NCBI RefSeq assembly: GCF_013371465.1 | Contig: NZ_JABWDU010000005.1 | Coordinates: forward strand, 1-64,000 | Source of the DNA: Ensifer oleiphilus | GTDB taxonomy: Bacteria > Pseudomonadota > Alphaproteobacteria > Rhizobiales > Rhizobiaceae | DNA: 64,000 bases | Reading direction: 5' to 3' | Shown: one piece after another, positions 46,110 through 56,000 of the stretch | How positions within the stretch are numbered: the first letter of the stretch is position 1 | Layout: each line of letters starts with the position of its first letter | The notes under the pieces: model-generated | What the model was told of the DNA's origin: nothing | The model's input: the letters and a program-made list of their open reading frames with translations, nothing else | Databases searched by the model: none | Made by a program: the position numbers and the translations under genes

Positions 46110-46374
46110 TAGCGAACCGATCCTGTTGCGATCATTGTCAGAACGCTTGATTTCCCCGGAACGCTGGCGCACCATTTGAAACGGCCGTTTTCATTCAAGG
46201 GTGATGCGGTCCGTGAAGGCCGGGTGCCGGAAGATCGATCGCGTCCCTGAGGAGCGGCGCGTCGAGCTTGCCAGCATCGGAAAGGGTATAGGTTCCACTG
46301 CCCGATTGTGCCGCACACGACAGGCCGGAACCTTCCTCGCCGACCCGGCGTTGTCGCAACGGGGAGAAGTGCGC

Positions 46375-46803
46375 ATGTCAGTAAAAGCGATACTCAATGA
46401 AAAGGGCCGGAACGTCGTGACCGTCGGTCCTCGCATGACGGTTCAAGAGGCCGCGGTCCTTCTACGTGACAATCATATCGGTGCGGTGATCATCATCGAT
46501 GCGGATGACCAGATCGCCGGCATCCTGACAGAGCGCGATATCGTCGCCGCCATCGCGAAACACGGGGCAGCCTGTCTGGACAAACCGGTTTCGGCTGTCA
46601 TGTGGCAGAACGTCTATTGCTGCACCGAGGATATGTCAGTCGATACGCTGATGGAGATGATGAGCAAGTTGCGGGCACGTCATCTCCCGGTTGAAACGAA
46701 CGGGCACCTGGCCGGCATCATTTCGATTGGCGACGTGATCAAGCACCACATCCGCGCCATGGAGCAGGAGGCCGAGCACATCAAGGCCTACATCGCCGGG
46801 TAA
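46375..46803 (+). CDS. CBS-domain protein
   Basis: The 142-residue product consists of two CBS domains (about residues 10-65 and 75-135), which bind adenosine ligands and act as sensors. It has VGPRMTVQEAAVLLRDNHIGAVIIID and RARHLPVETNGHLAGIISIGDVIKHHI. No enzyme domain is attached. The start at 46375 (MSVKAILNEKG) follows GGGGAGAAG; an upstream frame at 46201 is rejected. A terminator follows. Confidence 0.87.
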   Translation: MSVKAILNEKGRNVVTVGPRMTVQEAAVLLRDNHIGAVIIIDADDQIAGILTERDIVAAIAKHGAACLDKPVSAVMWQNVYCCTEDMSVDTLMEMMSKLRARHLPVETNGHLAGIISIGDVIKHHIRAMEQEAEHIKAYIAG

Positions 46804-46807
46804 TGGT

Positions 46808-46831
46808 AAAGGGCGGTTGCCGCCGCCCTTT
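46808..46831 (+). terminator. Hairpin between the convergent CBS and patatin genes
   Basis: A perfect 9-bp stem AAAGGGCGG (46808-46816) and CCGCCCTTT (46823-46831) with a TTGCCG loop lies between convergent genes. T runs are short (three) on both strands, so termination is likely but weaker than usual. Confidence 0.65.
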
Positions 46832-46952
46832 CGTCACCCGCCTGCGGCACAGCCTCGAACATTCGCGCCGAGCGCGCTTTGGCCTTTCGCGGAAGATGCG
46901 GCCGGTACGGCGATCCCTGGGTCAACGCAAGTGGCTGACGCAGTCCCAGTCG

Positions 46953-47918
46953 TCAACGAACCAGGACTTCCTGCATGCGGCGGATTTCAGCGAGCTTGGC
47001 CTTTGCTTCCTGATAGCCGCGATCGATCGCCTCTCCGGCGCGGTGGAATTCCGAAAGGCCGATATCGTTGAGCTTCGGATGGAGTGCGAGATCCGGCGGG
47101 TCGCCTGCAAGGCGTGCGCGCGAGATCCGATCCTGGATGATGTTGAAAGCCTGAACCATGACGCTGGTCATGCCCATGCGCGCAGAATGGTGCGTCGGCT
47201 CCTTGGTGGGGGGCGCTTCGTGGGTCTCTGAACCGGCGTTGTGCTTGACGACGGCAGAGCGCCCATAGAGGTCGTAGTTGAGGTTCACCGCGACGACGAG
47301 TTGTTGTTCGTGAGCACGGCAGACGGAAACAGGGACGGGATTGACGAGCGCGCCATCCATCAACATCCGACCATTGGCCTTGATCGGCTCGAAGATCCCA
47401 GGGAGGGCGTAGGAGGCGCGGATCGCGGTGATCAGCGAGCCCTTTTCCAGCCAGACTTCATGGCCGCTATGCACTTCGGTCGCAACTGCGATGAACGGCC
47501 GGTCGAGGCTTTCGATGCTCAAGCCCTGCAGATGCTCCTGCATGCGCTTGGTCAGGCGCAGCCCACCGAACAGGCCGCCGCCGCCGATTGCGAAGTCGAG
47601 CAAGCCGGCAATACGCCGGACGGTAAGGGAGCGGGCGAACGTTTCCAGTTCGTCGAGCTTGCCGGCGAGATAACAGCCGCCGACCAGGGCGCCGATCGAA
47701 GTTCCGGCAATCATGCCGACTTCGATGCCCTCTTCGTCAAGCGCCCGGAGCACACCGATATGCGCCCAGCCACGGGCGGCACCGCCGCCAAGCGCGATGG
47801 CGATCTTTGGTGGCTTTGGCGGCACGGTGGGTTCTGATGGTGTTGTCGAGAGCGATGACCCGTCCGGGTCGGTCAGGTCGGCAATCTGGCTGCTACGCGT
47901 AAAAGTCCAGTTCAACAT
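46953..47918 (-). CDS. Patatin-like phospholipase (RssA/NTE family)
   Basis: The 321-residue product has the patatin fold with the oxyanion loop ALGGGAARGWAHIG (about residues 42-55), the nucleophile in AGTSIGALVGG (S74) and the catalytic Asp in LMDGALVNPVP (D188). The N-terminus has about 35 extra Ser/Pro-rich residues. The substrate is probably a lysophospholipid or acyl lipid. GGAGGT lies before the ATG. Confidence 0.9.
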   Translation of the reverse strand: MLNWTFTRSSQIADLTDPDGSSLSTTPSEPTVPPKPPKIAIALGGGAARGWAHIGVLRALDEEGIEVGMIAGTSIGALVGGCYLAGKLDELETFARSLTVRRIAGLLDFAIGGGGLFGGLRLTKRMQEHLQGLSIESLDRPFIAVATEVHSGHEVWLEKGSLITAIRASYALPGIFEPIKANGRMLMDGALVNPVPVSVCRAHEQQLVVAVNLNYDLYGRSAVVKHNAGSETHEAPPTKEPTHHSARMGMTSVMVQAFNIIQDRISRARLAGDPPDLALHPKLNDIGLSEFHRAGEAIDRGYQEAKAKLAEIRRMQEVLVR

Positions 47919-48323
47919 CCGGCACCTCCAACACCGCCGAACACTTGGCAGCGCAACACGTCCTTCAGAATGCGCGAAGGGCGTTGTGGCGCTCCATGCA
48001 TTGACTCAAACTTCCGAAGATCCGATTCGATCCTGGAACCACGCAATAATTTTGAGCGCGCTTGTCTGGAGGATACCCTGCCAAGCCGGCGCTGGTGCCG
48101 GCCTTGTCCTTATTCATCGCTGAAAGACTGGCACCGTTACTCAGATTACCATCGATCCTGTCGCCGGGTGCGGCGGGTTCGATAAACGTTCGCTACAGTC
48201 TGCAATACTGCTCGGCTTGTGGCCGTTCCCGGTGGAACTGCATCCCTGGCTTAGGATTAGGCGCCCGCTGGGTTACCAAAATATAAATGCAGTATGCACC
48301 CGCCCCAAAAAGGTGCGCAATGC
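47919..48323. other. Intergenic region before the patatin gene
   Basis: No gene is seen in these 405 bases. The part next to hisI contains a weak inverted pair GCACC/GGGTGC (minus strand) that could end the hisI transcript. The rest presumably carries the patatin promoter, which I could not locate. Confidence 0.4.
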
Positions 48324-48776
48324 TTAATTTTTGTCGTAGACCTTCGAGGGGTCGAAATGCCTGATATCGTCGGTGATCGTGACGATAGTACGCCCCTGCT
48401 CGACGCAGACCGTGCGATAGAAGCAGGAGCGGCGGCCGGTGTGGCAGGTCGCGTCGTGCCCAGCGACTGAAACCTTCAGCCAGATGGCGTCCTGGTCGCA
48501 ATCGGTGCGGATTTCCTTCACGGCCTGCAGGTTGCCGGAACTCTCGCCCTTCTTCCAGAGGCTCTTGCGGGAGCGGCTGTAATAGTGGGCGACGCCGGTC
48601 TCGATCGTCAATGCCAGCGCTTCGGCGTTCATGTGCGCGACCATCAGCAACTCGCCGTCGCGCGCGTCGGTAACGACGGCGGTGATCAGACCCTTCTCGT
48701 CGAAACGGGGTGTGAAGGCCGGACCGGATTCCAGTTCGGCCTTGTTGGAAGAGGGGGCGTCGAAGGTGAGCGTCAT
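48324..48776 (-). CDS. hisI: Phosphoribosyl-AMP cyclohydrolase
   Basis: HisI catalyses the third step of histidine biosynthesis, opening phosphoribosyl-AMP. The 150-residue product has the Mg/Zn-binding motifs [10 protein letters not shown] (with the Asp and Cys) and [10 protein letters not shown], plus [18 protein letters not shown] early. It is the HisI domain alone, so HisE is encoded elsewhere, as usual in alphaproteobacteria. It lies 23 bases after folE on the same strand; whether they are cotranscribed is unclear. Confidence 0.95.
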   Translation of the reverse strand: MTLTFDAPSSNKAELESGPAFTPRFDEKGLITAVVTDARDGELLMVAHMNAEALALTIETGVAHYYSRSRKSLWKKGESSGNLQAVKEIRTDCDQDAIWLKVSVAGHDATCHTGRRSCFYRTVCVEQGRTIVTITDDIRHFDPSKVYDKN

Positions 48777-48799
48777 AGAAGGCTCCGTTGATTGGAGCC

Positions 48800-49417
48800 T
48801 TACTTGAAGCCCCGCAGCATCGTCATGAAACGGGCCTGTTCGGCCGGTTCGGTCTGGAACGTACCCGTAAATGTGGTGGTCAGTGTTGTCGAGCCTTGCT
48901 TCTGAACGCCGCGCATCGCCATGCACATATGTTCGGCTTCGATCATCACCGCCACGCCGCGTGGGGCCAGAGTTTCGTCGATCGAACGGGCGATCTGAGC
49001 CGTCATCGATTCCTGCGTCTGCAGCCGGCGGCCGTAGATATCGACGACGCGAGCGATCTTCGAAAGACCAAGCACGCGTCCGTTCGGCAGGTAGGCAACA
49101 TGCGCCTTGCCGATTATCGGCACCATATGGTGTTCGCAATGGGAATAGAACGGAATGTCCTTGACCAGCACCATGTCGTCGTAGCCCGCAACCTCTTCGA
49201 AGGTCCGGCCGAGCACGTCCTCGGCAGCAAGGTCATAACCGCTGAAAAGCTCGCGATAGGACTTGGCGACGCGTGCCGGCGTATCCAGAAGGCCTTCGCG
49301 GCTCGGATCGTCACCGGCCCAGCGCAGCAGCACGCGCACGGCGTCCTCGGCTTCTTTCTGCGTCGGACGGTCGCTCGCATTGTCGAGCACGGGGAAATTC
49401 TTCACTATGGCATCCAT
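48800..49417 (-). CDS. folE: GTP cyclohydrolase I
   Basis: FolE makes dihydroneopterin triphosphate, the first step of folate biosynthesis. The 205-residue product has the zinc site in [21 protein letters not shown] (about residues 96-116) and a second zinc Cys in [10 protein letters not shown] near 170. The start at 49417 ([10 protein letters not shown]) follows AAAGAGG; an upstream TTG at 49435 would lie before that site and is rejected. Confidence 0.95.
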   Translation of the reverse strand: MDAIVKNFPVLDNASDRPTQKEAEDAVRVLLRWAGDDPSREGLLDTPARVAKSYRELFSGYDLAAEDVLGRTFEEVAGYDDMVLVKDIPFYSHCEHHMVPIIGKAHVAYLPNGRVLGLSKIARVVDIYGRRLQTQESMTAQIARSIDETLAPRGVAVMIEAEHMCMAMRGVQKQGSTTLTTTFTGTFQTEPAEQARFMTMLRGFK

Positions 49418-49712
49418 AATGGCCTCTTTGCGCAATACGGGGATTGCTTGACGTTTTATCTTTCGGACAACTCGCCACTGGCCATTCGCCTAACCCTGCA
49501 GGCTTGGGTTCCGTCGGCGGGCTCCGGGGCTTTCTGGTCCTTGCTTAGCAGTGCAATAGACCGTCCGGCACGGTTTCCCAAACAACAGGCGACATTTGAT
49601 CCTCTTGCGGAACTGTCGCCCCAACACGACATAGCATATAGTATGGTGCCATAGAGATGAAAGAGGCCGAGGGGACTGCGTCGTGCTTTTTTCCTGCCTA
49701 CAGGAGAAAATC

Positions 49713-49763
49713 ATGCGCCGATTACCCAAAACCGCGAAAAATCAGCCGGAACGCGTCACATGA
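49713..49763 (+). CDS. Possible 16-residue upstream reading frame overlapping the NifU-like gene
   Basis: A short frame MRRLPKTAKNQPERVT starts at 49713, six bases after a perfect AGGAG site (49702-49706). Its stop TGA (49761-49763) overlaps the ATG of the next gene at 49760, a classic coupling overlap. The frame has no known domain. It may serve to deliver ribosomes to the next gene, whose own ribosome site is weak; this is inference. Confidence 0.45.
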   Translation: MRRLPKTAKNQPERVT

Positions 49764-50206
49764 TGGATGACATCTATAACAATCGTATTCTCGACTTCGC
49801 CGGCAATATCCCGCGCATCGGGATCCTTGAAGATGCCGATGCCGAAGCGGTTGCCCATTCGAAACTCTGCGGCTCGAAGGTGCGGATCTGGTTGAAGATG
49901 GACGGCGACGTGATCACGGATTTTGCCCACGACGTGAAGGCGTGCGCGCTCGGGCAGGCGTCGTCGTCGATCATGGCGCGCCATGTGGTCGGGGCGCAGG
50001 CGAGCGAAATCCGTCAGGCGCGCGAGGAGATGCTGGCGATGCTGAAGGCCGACGGCGAAGGCCCCGCTGGCCGTTTCGAGGACATGCGCTTCCTGAAGCC
50101 AGTAAAGGACTACAAGGCCCGGCACGCATCGACCATGCTCACCTTCGATGCGGTCGTCGATGCGATCGCACAGATCGAGGCCAGGCGTCTGGCAACGGCC
50201 GTTTGA
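49760..50206 (+). CDS. NifU/IscU-like iron-sulfur scaffold protein
   Basis: The 148-residue product has a NifU N-terminal domain with the first two scaffold cysteines (Cys37 in SKLCGSKV, Cys62 in VKACALGQASS). The third scaffold Cys is absent: RHASTMLTF (about residues 121-129) has Ala-Ser where Cys is usual. The Asp in LCGSKVRIWLKMDGD follows the family. It may be a carrier rather than a full scaffold. yidD follows three bases after the stop. The start could be 49760 or 49763. Confidence 0.82.
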   Translation: MMDDIYNNRILDFAGNIPRIGILEDADAEAVAHSKLCGSKVRIWLKMDGDVITDFAHDVKACALGQASSSIMARHVVGAQASEIRQAREEMLAMLKADGEGPAGRFEDMRFLKPVKDYKARHASTMLTFDAVVDAIAQIEARRLATAV

Positions 50207-50209
50207 GCC

Positions 50210-50584
50210 ATGTGCCGGGATCCGCATTGTGAACATCCGACAGCGGCGGTCCCCATGTCTGCGCACAGGGGACGCAATTGGGCCGGTCCCTTCCGCAAGA
50301 CGCCGGGGCGTCTCGTCGGCATGGCCCTCATTCGCGCCTACCAGCTGACCCTTTCCAGCTTCATCGGCAATGCCTGCCGGCACCTGCCGACCTGCTCGGA
50401 ATATGGTTATGAAGCAATCGCGCGCCATGGTTTGTGGGCAGGAGGCTGGATGACGGTTTTCCGCGTGACGCGTTGCGGCCCGGGTGGCACCCATGGTTTC
50501 GACCCGGTGCCGGAACGCCTGAAGGCCAGGCATATCTGGTATGCGCCGTGGCGCTACTGGCAGCCGCGGCCGAAAGGTGAATAA
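50210..50584 (+). CDS. yidD: Membrane protein insertion efficiency factor YidD
   Basis: The 124-residue product has the YidD core IRAYQLTLSSFIGNACRHLPTCSEYGYEAIARHG (about residues 41-74), with the conserved Cys pair, then TRCGPGGTHGFDPVP. YidD aids YidC-dependent insertion. The N-terminal 35 residues are an extension. It starts three bases after the NifU-like gene and so is likely cotranscribed. RnpA, its usual neighbour elsewhere, is not here. Confidence 0.93.
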   Translation: MCRDPHCEHPTAAVPMSAHRGRNWAGPFRKTPGRLVGMALIRAYQLTLSSFIGNACRHLPTCSEYGYEAIARHGLWAGGWMTVFRVTRCGPGGTHGFDPVPERLKARHIWYAPWRYWQPRPKGE

Positions 50585-50680
50585 GGCGACGTCACCCTGG
50601 GGCGCAAAGGCAAGTGTCGTCGGCTTGTCGACCGCTTCTGCGACGCCAGACCTTGGCAATGAGATCAGGAGTTCGTTGAA

Positions 50681-51220
50681 TTGAACAGCTACATCGCGCT
50701 GCTTTACAGTATCGTTCTGAGCGAAGGGCGGCGGGTTGTCATGGGGGATCTCAGAGCCATGTCTGAGCGGCTCGGTCACCGGTCGCCGCGCACGCTGGTC
50801 GCCACCGGCAACCTGCTGTTCGAAACGGACAAGGCCACCGTCAGCGATCTGGAGATTGGGCTCGAAACGGCCTTTGCCGAGACATTCGGTCGCCATGTCG
50901 ACATCATTGTTCGCTCCGGCTCCGATTGGCTGAAGCTCGCCGCAGTCAATCCATTCCACGCCGAAGGAGAGGAGGACGGCACCCGCGTTCATGTTCGTGT
51001 GATGCGCCAACCGTTGTCCGGCACGGTGTCTGCGGACTTCGAGCGCTACTGCACGGCGGGCGAGCGGCTGGCGGTCGTCGACGGCGACCTCTGGGTTCAT
51101 TTCACCGGTCAGGCAAGCGAATCGAAACTGCTCGGCGCCTTGACCAAAAAGCGCCTTGGGGTCGGCACGTTTCGCAACTGGAACACAGTGAAGGGGTTGG
51201 CTGCGCTGCTCCGCAGCTAG
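50681..51220 (+). CDS. DUF1697 protein
   Basis: The 179-residue product fits DUF1697 (MNSYIALLYSIVLSEGRRVVMGDLRAM at the start; LVATGNLLFETD later). The function of the family is unknown. It appears to start at TTG (50681), nine bases after AGGAG, and no ATG in frame gives a better family match. It is followed by thrS. Confidence 0.75.
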   Translation: MNSYIALLYSIVLSEGRRVVMGDLRAMSERLGHRSPRTLVATGNLLFETDKATVSDLEIGLETAFAETFGRHVDIIVRSGSDWLKLAAVNPFHAEGEEDGTRVHVRVMRQPLSGTVSADFERYCTAGERLAVVDGDLWVHFTGQASESKLLGALTKKRLGVGTFRNWNTVKGLAALLRS

Positions 51221-51345
51221 GCTCGCCTTGCCTTTACTCGGCCTCGAAAAACCTCTATCAGGCCTGCGTCAAATAGCCGGCTGAGGCCGGTCAGTCATAC
51301 CACACCATACCACCCGCATTCGTTGGCGGGACTGGATAGGAGATC

Positions 51346-53331
51346 ATGATGTCGAATCCCGTTTCCCTTACATTTCCTGATGGCTCCGTCCGCGAATACG
51401 CCCCCGGCACGACCGGGCGCGATGTCGCCGAGTCGATTTCGAAGTCGCTGGCCAAGAAGGCTGTCGCCATTGCGCTCGATGGCGAGCTGCGCGACCTGTC
51501 CGATACCATTGCTGATGGCCGCATCGAAATCGTCACCCGCGACGACAAGCGTTCGCTTGAGCTGATCCGCCACGACGCGGCACACGTGATGGCGGAAGCC
51601 GTGCAGGAGCTTTGGCCCGGCACGCAGGTGACCATCGGCCCGGTGATCGACAACGGCTTCTACTACGACTTTGCCAAGAACGAGCCCTTCACGCCCGACG
51701 ACCTTCCGGCCATCGAGAAGCGCATGAAGGAGATCATCGCACGCAACAAGCCGTTCACCCGGGAAGTCTGGTCGCGCGAGAAAGCCCGCCAGGTGTTCGC
51801 CGACAAGGGCGAAGCCTACAAGGTCGAACTCGTGGACGCGATCCCGGAAGGCCAGGATCTCAAGATCTATTATCAGGGCGACTGGTTCGACCTCTGCCGC
51901 GGCCCGCATTTGGCCTCGACCGGCCAGATCGGTACGGCGTTCAAGCTGATGAAGGTGGCCGGAGCCTATTGGCGCGGCGACAGCAACAACCCGATGCTGA
52001 CCCGCATCTACGGCACGGCCTGGCATACGCAGGAAGAGCTCGACCAGTACCTGCACATCCTGGCCGAGGCGGAAAAGCGTGACCACCGTCGCCTTGGCCG
52101 CGAGATGGATCTCTTCCATTTCCAGGAAGAAGGTCCGGGCGTCGTCTTCTGGCACGGCAAGGGCTGGCGTCTGTTCCAGACGCTGACAGCCTACATGCGC
52201 CGTCGGCTCGCCAATAGCTACCAGGAAGTCAACGCGCCGCAGGTGCTCGACAAGTCGCTGTGGGAAACCTCGGGCCACTGGGGCTGGTACCGCGACAACA
52301 TGTTCAAGGTGACCGTTGCCGGTGATGACACCGATGACGAACGCGTCTTCGCGTTGAAGCCGATGAACTGCCCGGGTCATATCCAGATCTTCAAGCATGG
52401 CCTGAAGTCCTATCGCGAACTGCCGGTGCGACTGGCCGAGTTCGGCAACGTTCACCGCTACGAGCCGTCGGGCGCGCTGCACGGGCTGATGCGCGTGCGC
52501 GGCTTCACCCAGGACGATGCGCACGTCTTCTGCACCGACGAGCAGATGGCGACCGAGTGCCTGCGCATCAACGACCTGATCCTGTCGGTCTATGAGGACT
52601 TCGGCTTCAAGGAAGTCGTCGTCAAGCTGTCGACCCGTCCGGACAAGCGCGTCGGTTCCGATGAGCTCTGGGATCGCGCCGAAAGCGTCATGACCGACGT
52701 GCTGAAGACGATCGAAGAGCAGTCCGAAGGCCGCATCAAGACCGGCATCCTGCCGGGCGAGGGCGCGTTCTACGGTCCGAAGTTCGAATACACCTTGAAG
52801 GACGCAATCGGCCGCGAATGGCAGTGCGGCACGACGCAGGTCGACTTCAATCTGCCGGAACGCTTTGGTGCCTTCTATATCGACAAGGATTCCGAGAAGC
52901 GTCAGCCAGTGATGATCCACCGGGCGATCTGCGGTTCGATGGAACGCTTCCTCGGCATCCTGATCGAAAACTTCGCCGGCCACATGCCGCTGTGGATCTC
53001 GCCGCTGCAGGTCGTCGTCGCAACAATTACCTCGGAAGCCGACGACTATGGTCGCGAGGTCGCCGAGCTTCTGCGTGACGCCGGGCTGACCGTCGAGACC
53101 GACTTCCGCAACGAGAAGATCAACTACAAGGTCCGCGAGCATTCTGTGACCAAGGTTCCGGTCATCGTCGTTTGTGGCAAGCGCGAAGCGGAAGAACGTT
53201 CGGTCAACATCCGTCGTCTCGGATCGCAGGCCCAGACGGCGATGTCGCTCGACGAGGCGATTGCTTCGCTTTCGGCCGAAGCGACAGCGCCCGATCTCAA
53301 GCGCAAGGCGGAAAAGAAAGCCCGGGGTTAA
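51346..53331 (+). CDS. thrS: Threonyl-tRNA synthetase
   Basis: This 661-residue class II synthetase charges tRNA-Thr. An N-terminal TGS domain (about residues 5-65) is followed by the editing domain with HDAAH (76-80) and DLCRGPH (about 183-189). The catalytic core has [11 protein letters not shown] near residue 340 and the C-terminal anticodon-binding domain begins near 555. The start lies five bases after GGAG; ATG 51349 is an alternative. No T-box leader was seen. A hairpin overlaps the stop codon. Confidence 0.96.
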   Translation: MMSNPVSLTFPDGSVREYAPGTTGRDVAESISKSLAKKAVAIALDGELRDLSDTIADGRIEIVTRDDKRSLELIRHDAAHVMAEAVQELWPGTQVTIGPVIDNGFYYDFAKNEPFTPDDLPAIEKRMKEIIARNKPFTREVWSREKARQVFADKGEAYKVELVDAIPEGQDLKIYYQGDWFDLCRGPHLASTGQIGTAFKLMKVAGAYWRGDSNNPMLTRIYGTAWHTQEELDQYLHILAEAEKRDHRRLGREMDLFHFQEEGPGVVFWHGKGWRLFQTLTAYMRRRLANSYQEVNAPQVLDKSLWETSGHWGWYRDNMFKVTVAGDDTDDERVFALKPMNCPGHIQIFKHGLKSYRELPVRLAEFGNVHRYEPSGALHGLMRVRGFTQDDAHVFCTDEQMATECLRINDLILSVYEDFGFKEVVVKLSTRPDKRVGSDELWDRAESVMTDVLKTIEEQSEGRIKTGILPGEGAFYGPKFEYTLKDAIGREWQCGTTQVDFNLPERFGAFYIDKDSEKRQPVMIHRAICGSMERFLGILIENFAGHMPLWISPLQVVVATITSEADDYGREVAELLRDAGLTVETDFRNEKINYKVREHSVTKVPVIVVCGKREAEERSVNIRRLGSQAQTAMSLDEAIASLSAEATAPDLKRKAEKKARG

Positions 53332-53340
53332 GACCCCGGG
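53321..53340 (+). terminator. Hairpin overlapping the thrS stop codon
   Basis: CCCGGGG (53321-53327) and CCCCGGG (53334-53340) form a 7-bp stem whose TTAAGA loop contains the TAA stop. No T run follows, so it may be a weak or factor-dependent terminator. Confidence 0.4.
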
Positions 53341-53426
53341 ACCTTCGCTCTGTCAGCAAACTGTCATATTAGCGGAATATCCGGATACTACAGCGCCTTG
53401 TAGCAGGCCATCCATCGGAGACTTTC

Positions 53427-54266
53427 GTGCAGTTCAAGGAGCTGTCCTACGCAAACGAGAATGACCGGCGCCTGAAGCGCTGGTTCATCCGCTCGATGGA
53501 AGGCTTGGCGGGTCGCAACCGATACGCCAAGCTTTATGCCAGATGGCGCTCCGACATTGTCGGCAAGAGCGACCGCATTTTCGGCGAGATGCTGCAGCTG
53601 ATCGACGTGCGCCTGCGTCTTCAGGGCGAATGGCCGCCGCGCCACCTGCCGGACACGCCTCTGGTCATCGTCGCAAATCACCCCTTCGGCATCGGCGACG
53701 GCATTGCCGTTCTGGCGCTCGCCGAACAACTCGGCCGGCCGTTTCGGGTACTGATCAACAACGAGCTGTTGAAGGTGCCGGAGATGGCGCCCTATTCGCT
53801 GCCGGTGTCTTTCGAGGAAACGAAGGGAGCGCTGGCGCTGAACATGGCCACACGCCATGAGGCCGTGCGGCTCCTGAAGGAAGGCGTGACGATCGTGATC
53901 TTTCCAGCTGGCGGGGTGGCAACGGCACGGTCGGGCTGGGGCAGGGCCGAGGATCTGCCGTGGAAGATCTTTCCGGCCAAGCTGATCCAGGCGGCGCGCG
54001 CCAGCGTCATACCGATCTATTTCGAAGGGCAGAACGGCCGCATCTTCCATCTCGCGAGCAAGCTGTCGCTCACGCTGCGGATCTCGCTGCTGATCCGCGA
54101 ATTCCGAAGGTTGTCGGGCACGACGATCGCAGCCCGCATCGGGCATATCCTGACATGGGAAGAGCTTTGCACGCATGGCGACCGCAAGGATCTGCTCGGT
54201 CGCATTTATGAGGCGGTGTTTTCGATGGCGCCGCCACGTCGTCGCTTTCTCAGGCGTGCCGGCTAA
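53427..54266 (+). CDS. Lysophospholipid acyltransferase family protein
   Basis: The 279-residue product has a glycerolipid acyltransferase core: the His-Asp motif is ANHPFGIGDGI (H85, D91), with one residue more than the standard HxxxxD spacing but as seen in some hemolysin-like members. FPAGGVAT (about residues 159-166) is the phosphate-binding block. The substrate is uncertain. It starts at GTG 53427, seven bases after CGGAG. Confidence 0.82.
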   Translation: MQFKELSYANENDRRLKRWFIRSMEGLAGRNRYAKLYARWRSDIVGKSDRIFGEMLQLIDVRLRLQGEWPPRHLPDTPLVIVANHPFGIGDGIAVLALAEQLGRPFRVLINNELLKVPEMAPYSLPVSFEETKGALALNMATRHEAVRLLKEGVTIVIFPAGGVATARSGWGRAEDLPWKIFPAKLIQAARASVIPIYFEGQNGRIFHLASKLSLTLRISLLIREFRRLSGTTIAARIGHILTWEELCTHGDRKDLLGRIYEAVFSMAPPRRRFLRRAG

Positions 54267-54311
54267 CGTAGCGTGAGGCAATTGCCTGAACGCCAACCCT
54301 CTACCGTAAGA

Positions 54312-55316
54312 TCAATCCTGCGCTTCCGCTGCTGCTTCCGGGCTTGCGGCGGCGCCGCCATTGGTCAACAGCACCTCGATATCGGTGTTGACGCCGGCCT
54401 TCACCGTGAAGTCGCGCTGGTAGATCTTGTTCTTGTTTCTGGCAACAGCGGTGTAGTTGCCCTCGAGAAGAACGAGCGTCGGGAACGCGCCTTCCTCCTG
54501 GTCGACGATGTCGCCGGCCGAAGTGAGGATCGACCAGCCGGTATCGGCGATGGCTTCGCCACCCGCTTCGGACACCAGCTTCAGCGTCAACTTTGCCGCC
54601 TTGTGCTGGATCGTCGCCTCGGTGAGCTTGCCGGCTTCCACCTGGATGTCGGCCGTGATCACCGCGTTTGTCGTGCCGTAGTTGGAACTGACATGGTAGG
54701 TGCCGGCGCCAAGACGGATGACGGTGCTGGGTTTCACGTCGGCGGCAATCAGCGCCCGCTCGCCATCGCCCTGGGTTTCGGAGGAGTAGATGGAGAAGCT
54801 TAGTTCGGCCGGAGGAATGCTCACATCGCTGCCGGAGACAGCATTCAGCGTCATGCCGCCGGCATCGAGCACCAGCACCTGCTTGTCGAGCGCGCCGTTT
54901 TCCGGGATGCGGATCTTGCGCGTGGCGGCTGCGCGCCCGAATGCGACGTTGACAAAGTATTCGCCTGGCACCAGGCTGAAGGCCGTTGATCCGCCTTCCG
55001 ACGTTGCCAGCAGCGGCAGCTTGCCGTCGCTTCCGGGGATGGGGCTGAACACCCGCCAGGTCAGGCCCGCCTCGACTGGTTGGCCCTTGCCGGTCAGAAG
55101 CGCCTCGAGCTTCACGTCCTTCAGCGTGCCTTCCTGCGTGGGGTCGGTGGTCATCGGGCTGAAGCCGGTCAGCTTCGGCATCTTGCGCGTTTCGGATATC
55201 GACGGAAAGCTCTCGAAAGCCTCGGTGGCGTCCTGCGCCAGCGCCGCGCCGGCGGTAATGCTTGCGAGTGCGACCGCCAAACCGGTTCTGATGAAAATAC
55301 GAGGGCAGGTGCGCAT
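54312..55316 (-). CDS. Secreted protein with three tandem beta-rich repeats
   Basis: The 334-residue product has a signal peptide (about residues 1-28) and three related segments, at about 84-158, 172-249 and 259-318. Each contains a strand pair ending in a PGEYFVNV-, GAGTYHVSS- or EGNYTAVA-like motif followed by a VxAG turn. This is a CNA_B/PEGA-like beta-sandwich pattern often found in surface-binding proteins. No enzyme motif is seen. The start at 55316 (MRTCPRIFIRTG) gives a good signal; 55370 is an alternative. Function unknown. Confidence 0.72.
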   Translation of the reverse strand: MRTCPRIFIRTGLAVALASITAGAALAQDATEAFESFPSISETRKMPKLTGFSPMTTDPTQEGTLKDVKLEALLTGKGQPVEAGLTWRVFSPIPGSDGKLPLLATSEGGSTAFSLVPGEYFVNVAFGRAAATRKIRIPENGALDKQVLVLDAGGMTLNAVSGSDVSIPPAELSFSIYSSETQGDGERALIAADVKPSTVIRLGAGTYHVSSNYGTTNAVITADIQVEAGKLTEATIQHKAAKLTLKLVSEAGGEAIADTGWSILTSAGDIVDQEEGAFPTLVLLEGNYTAVARNKNKIYQRDFTVKAGVNTDIEVLLTNGGAAASPEAAAEAQD

Positions 55317-55415
55317 GAGAGCAGTTGACTTCCTGACTGGGTGACTCCACTTGAGACGCCGGTATGGCATTTTCGTGGCTGCCGGTCGGCGGCAAAATAG
55401 TGGAATTCACCCAAT

Positions 55416-56000
55416 ATGAAAACCGAAATAAAGCTCGTTGATTATCTCGCGTCCCGGCGATCCATTCCCGCTTTTCAGATGGGCGAACCAGGGCCTGACA
55501 AGGCCGAAGTCGAGGAAATGCTGACGCTCGCCTCGCGCGTGCCGGACCACGGCAAGCTCGCTCCGTGGCGGTTCATCGTTTACCGCGGCGAAGAGAGGGT
55601 GCGCATCAGCGGCGAATTGAAGACAATGGCACTCGCCAAGAAACCAGATCTTTCGGAAGAGATGATCAAGGTGGAAGAGACGCGGTTGTCGCGGGCGCCC
55701 GTGGTCGTCGCAGTCGTCAGCAAGGCGGCCCCGCACTTCAAGATCCCGGAATGGGAGCAGCAGATGTCGGCCGGTGCCGTCTGCCTCAATCTGTTGATGG
55801 CTGCCAATGCACTCGGTTACGCATCCAACTGGCTGACCGAATGGTACGCTTTCGACGAAGCGGCGTATCCGTTGCTTGGTGTCGAGCCGGGTGAAAAGGT
55901 CGCCGGCTTCATTCACATCGGCACCGCAATGGTTCCGCCTACGGAGCGTCCGCGCCCGGAGTTGGCCGAGATCGTGACCTGGGTCGGAGAAGACGCCTGA
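55416..56000 (+). CDS. Nitroreductase family protein
   Basis: This 194-residue FMN-binding oxidoreductase has the family opening [11 protein letters not shown] and the FMN-site [17 protein letters not shown] (about residues 42-58). It is the YdjA-like short form. The substrate is unknown. Its stop codon overlaps the start of the flavin reductase-like gene by one base (TGATG), so the two are likely coupled and may work together. Confidence 0.88.
   Translation: MKTEIKLVDYLASRRSIPAFQMGEPGPDKAEVEEMLTLASRVPDHGKLAPWRFIVYRGEERVRISGELKTMALAKKPDLSEEMIKVEETRLSRAPVVVAVVSKAAPHFKIPEWEQQMSAGAVCLNLLMAANALGYASNWLTEWYAFDEAAYPLLGVEPGEKVAGFIHIGTAMVPPTERPRPELAEIVTWVGEDA

Noticed and set aside
51221-51345. T-box leader before thrS
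   Set aside because: No T-box consensus or specifier stem; T-boxes are also rare in alphaproteobacteria.
51295-53142. 615-codon minus-strand frame opposite thrS
   Set aside because: Antisense shadow of thrS, with no domain and no ribosome site.
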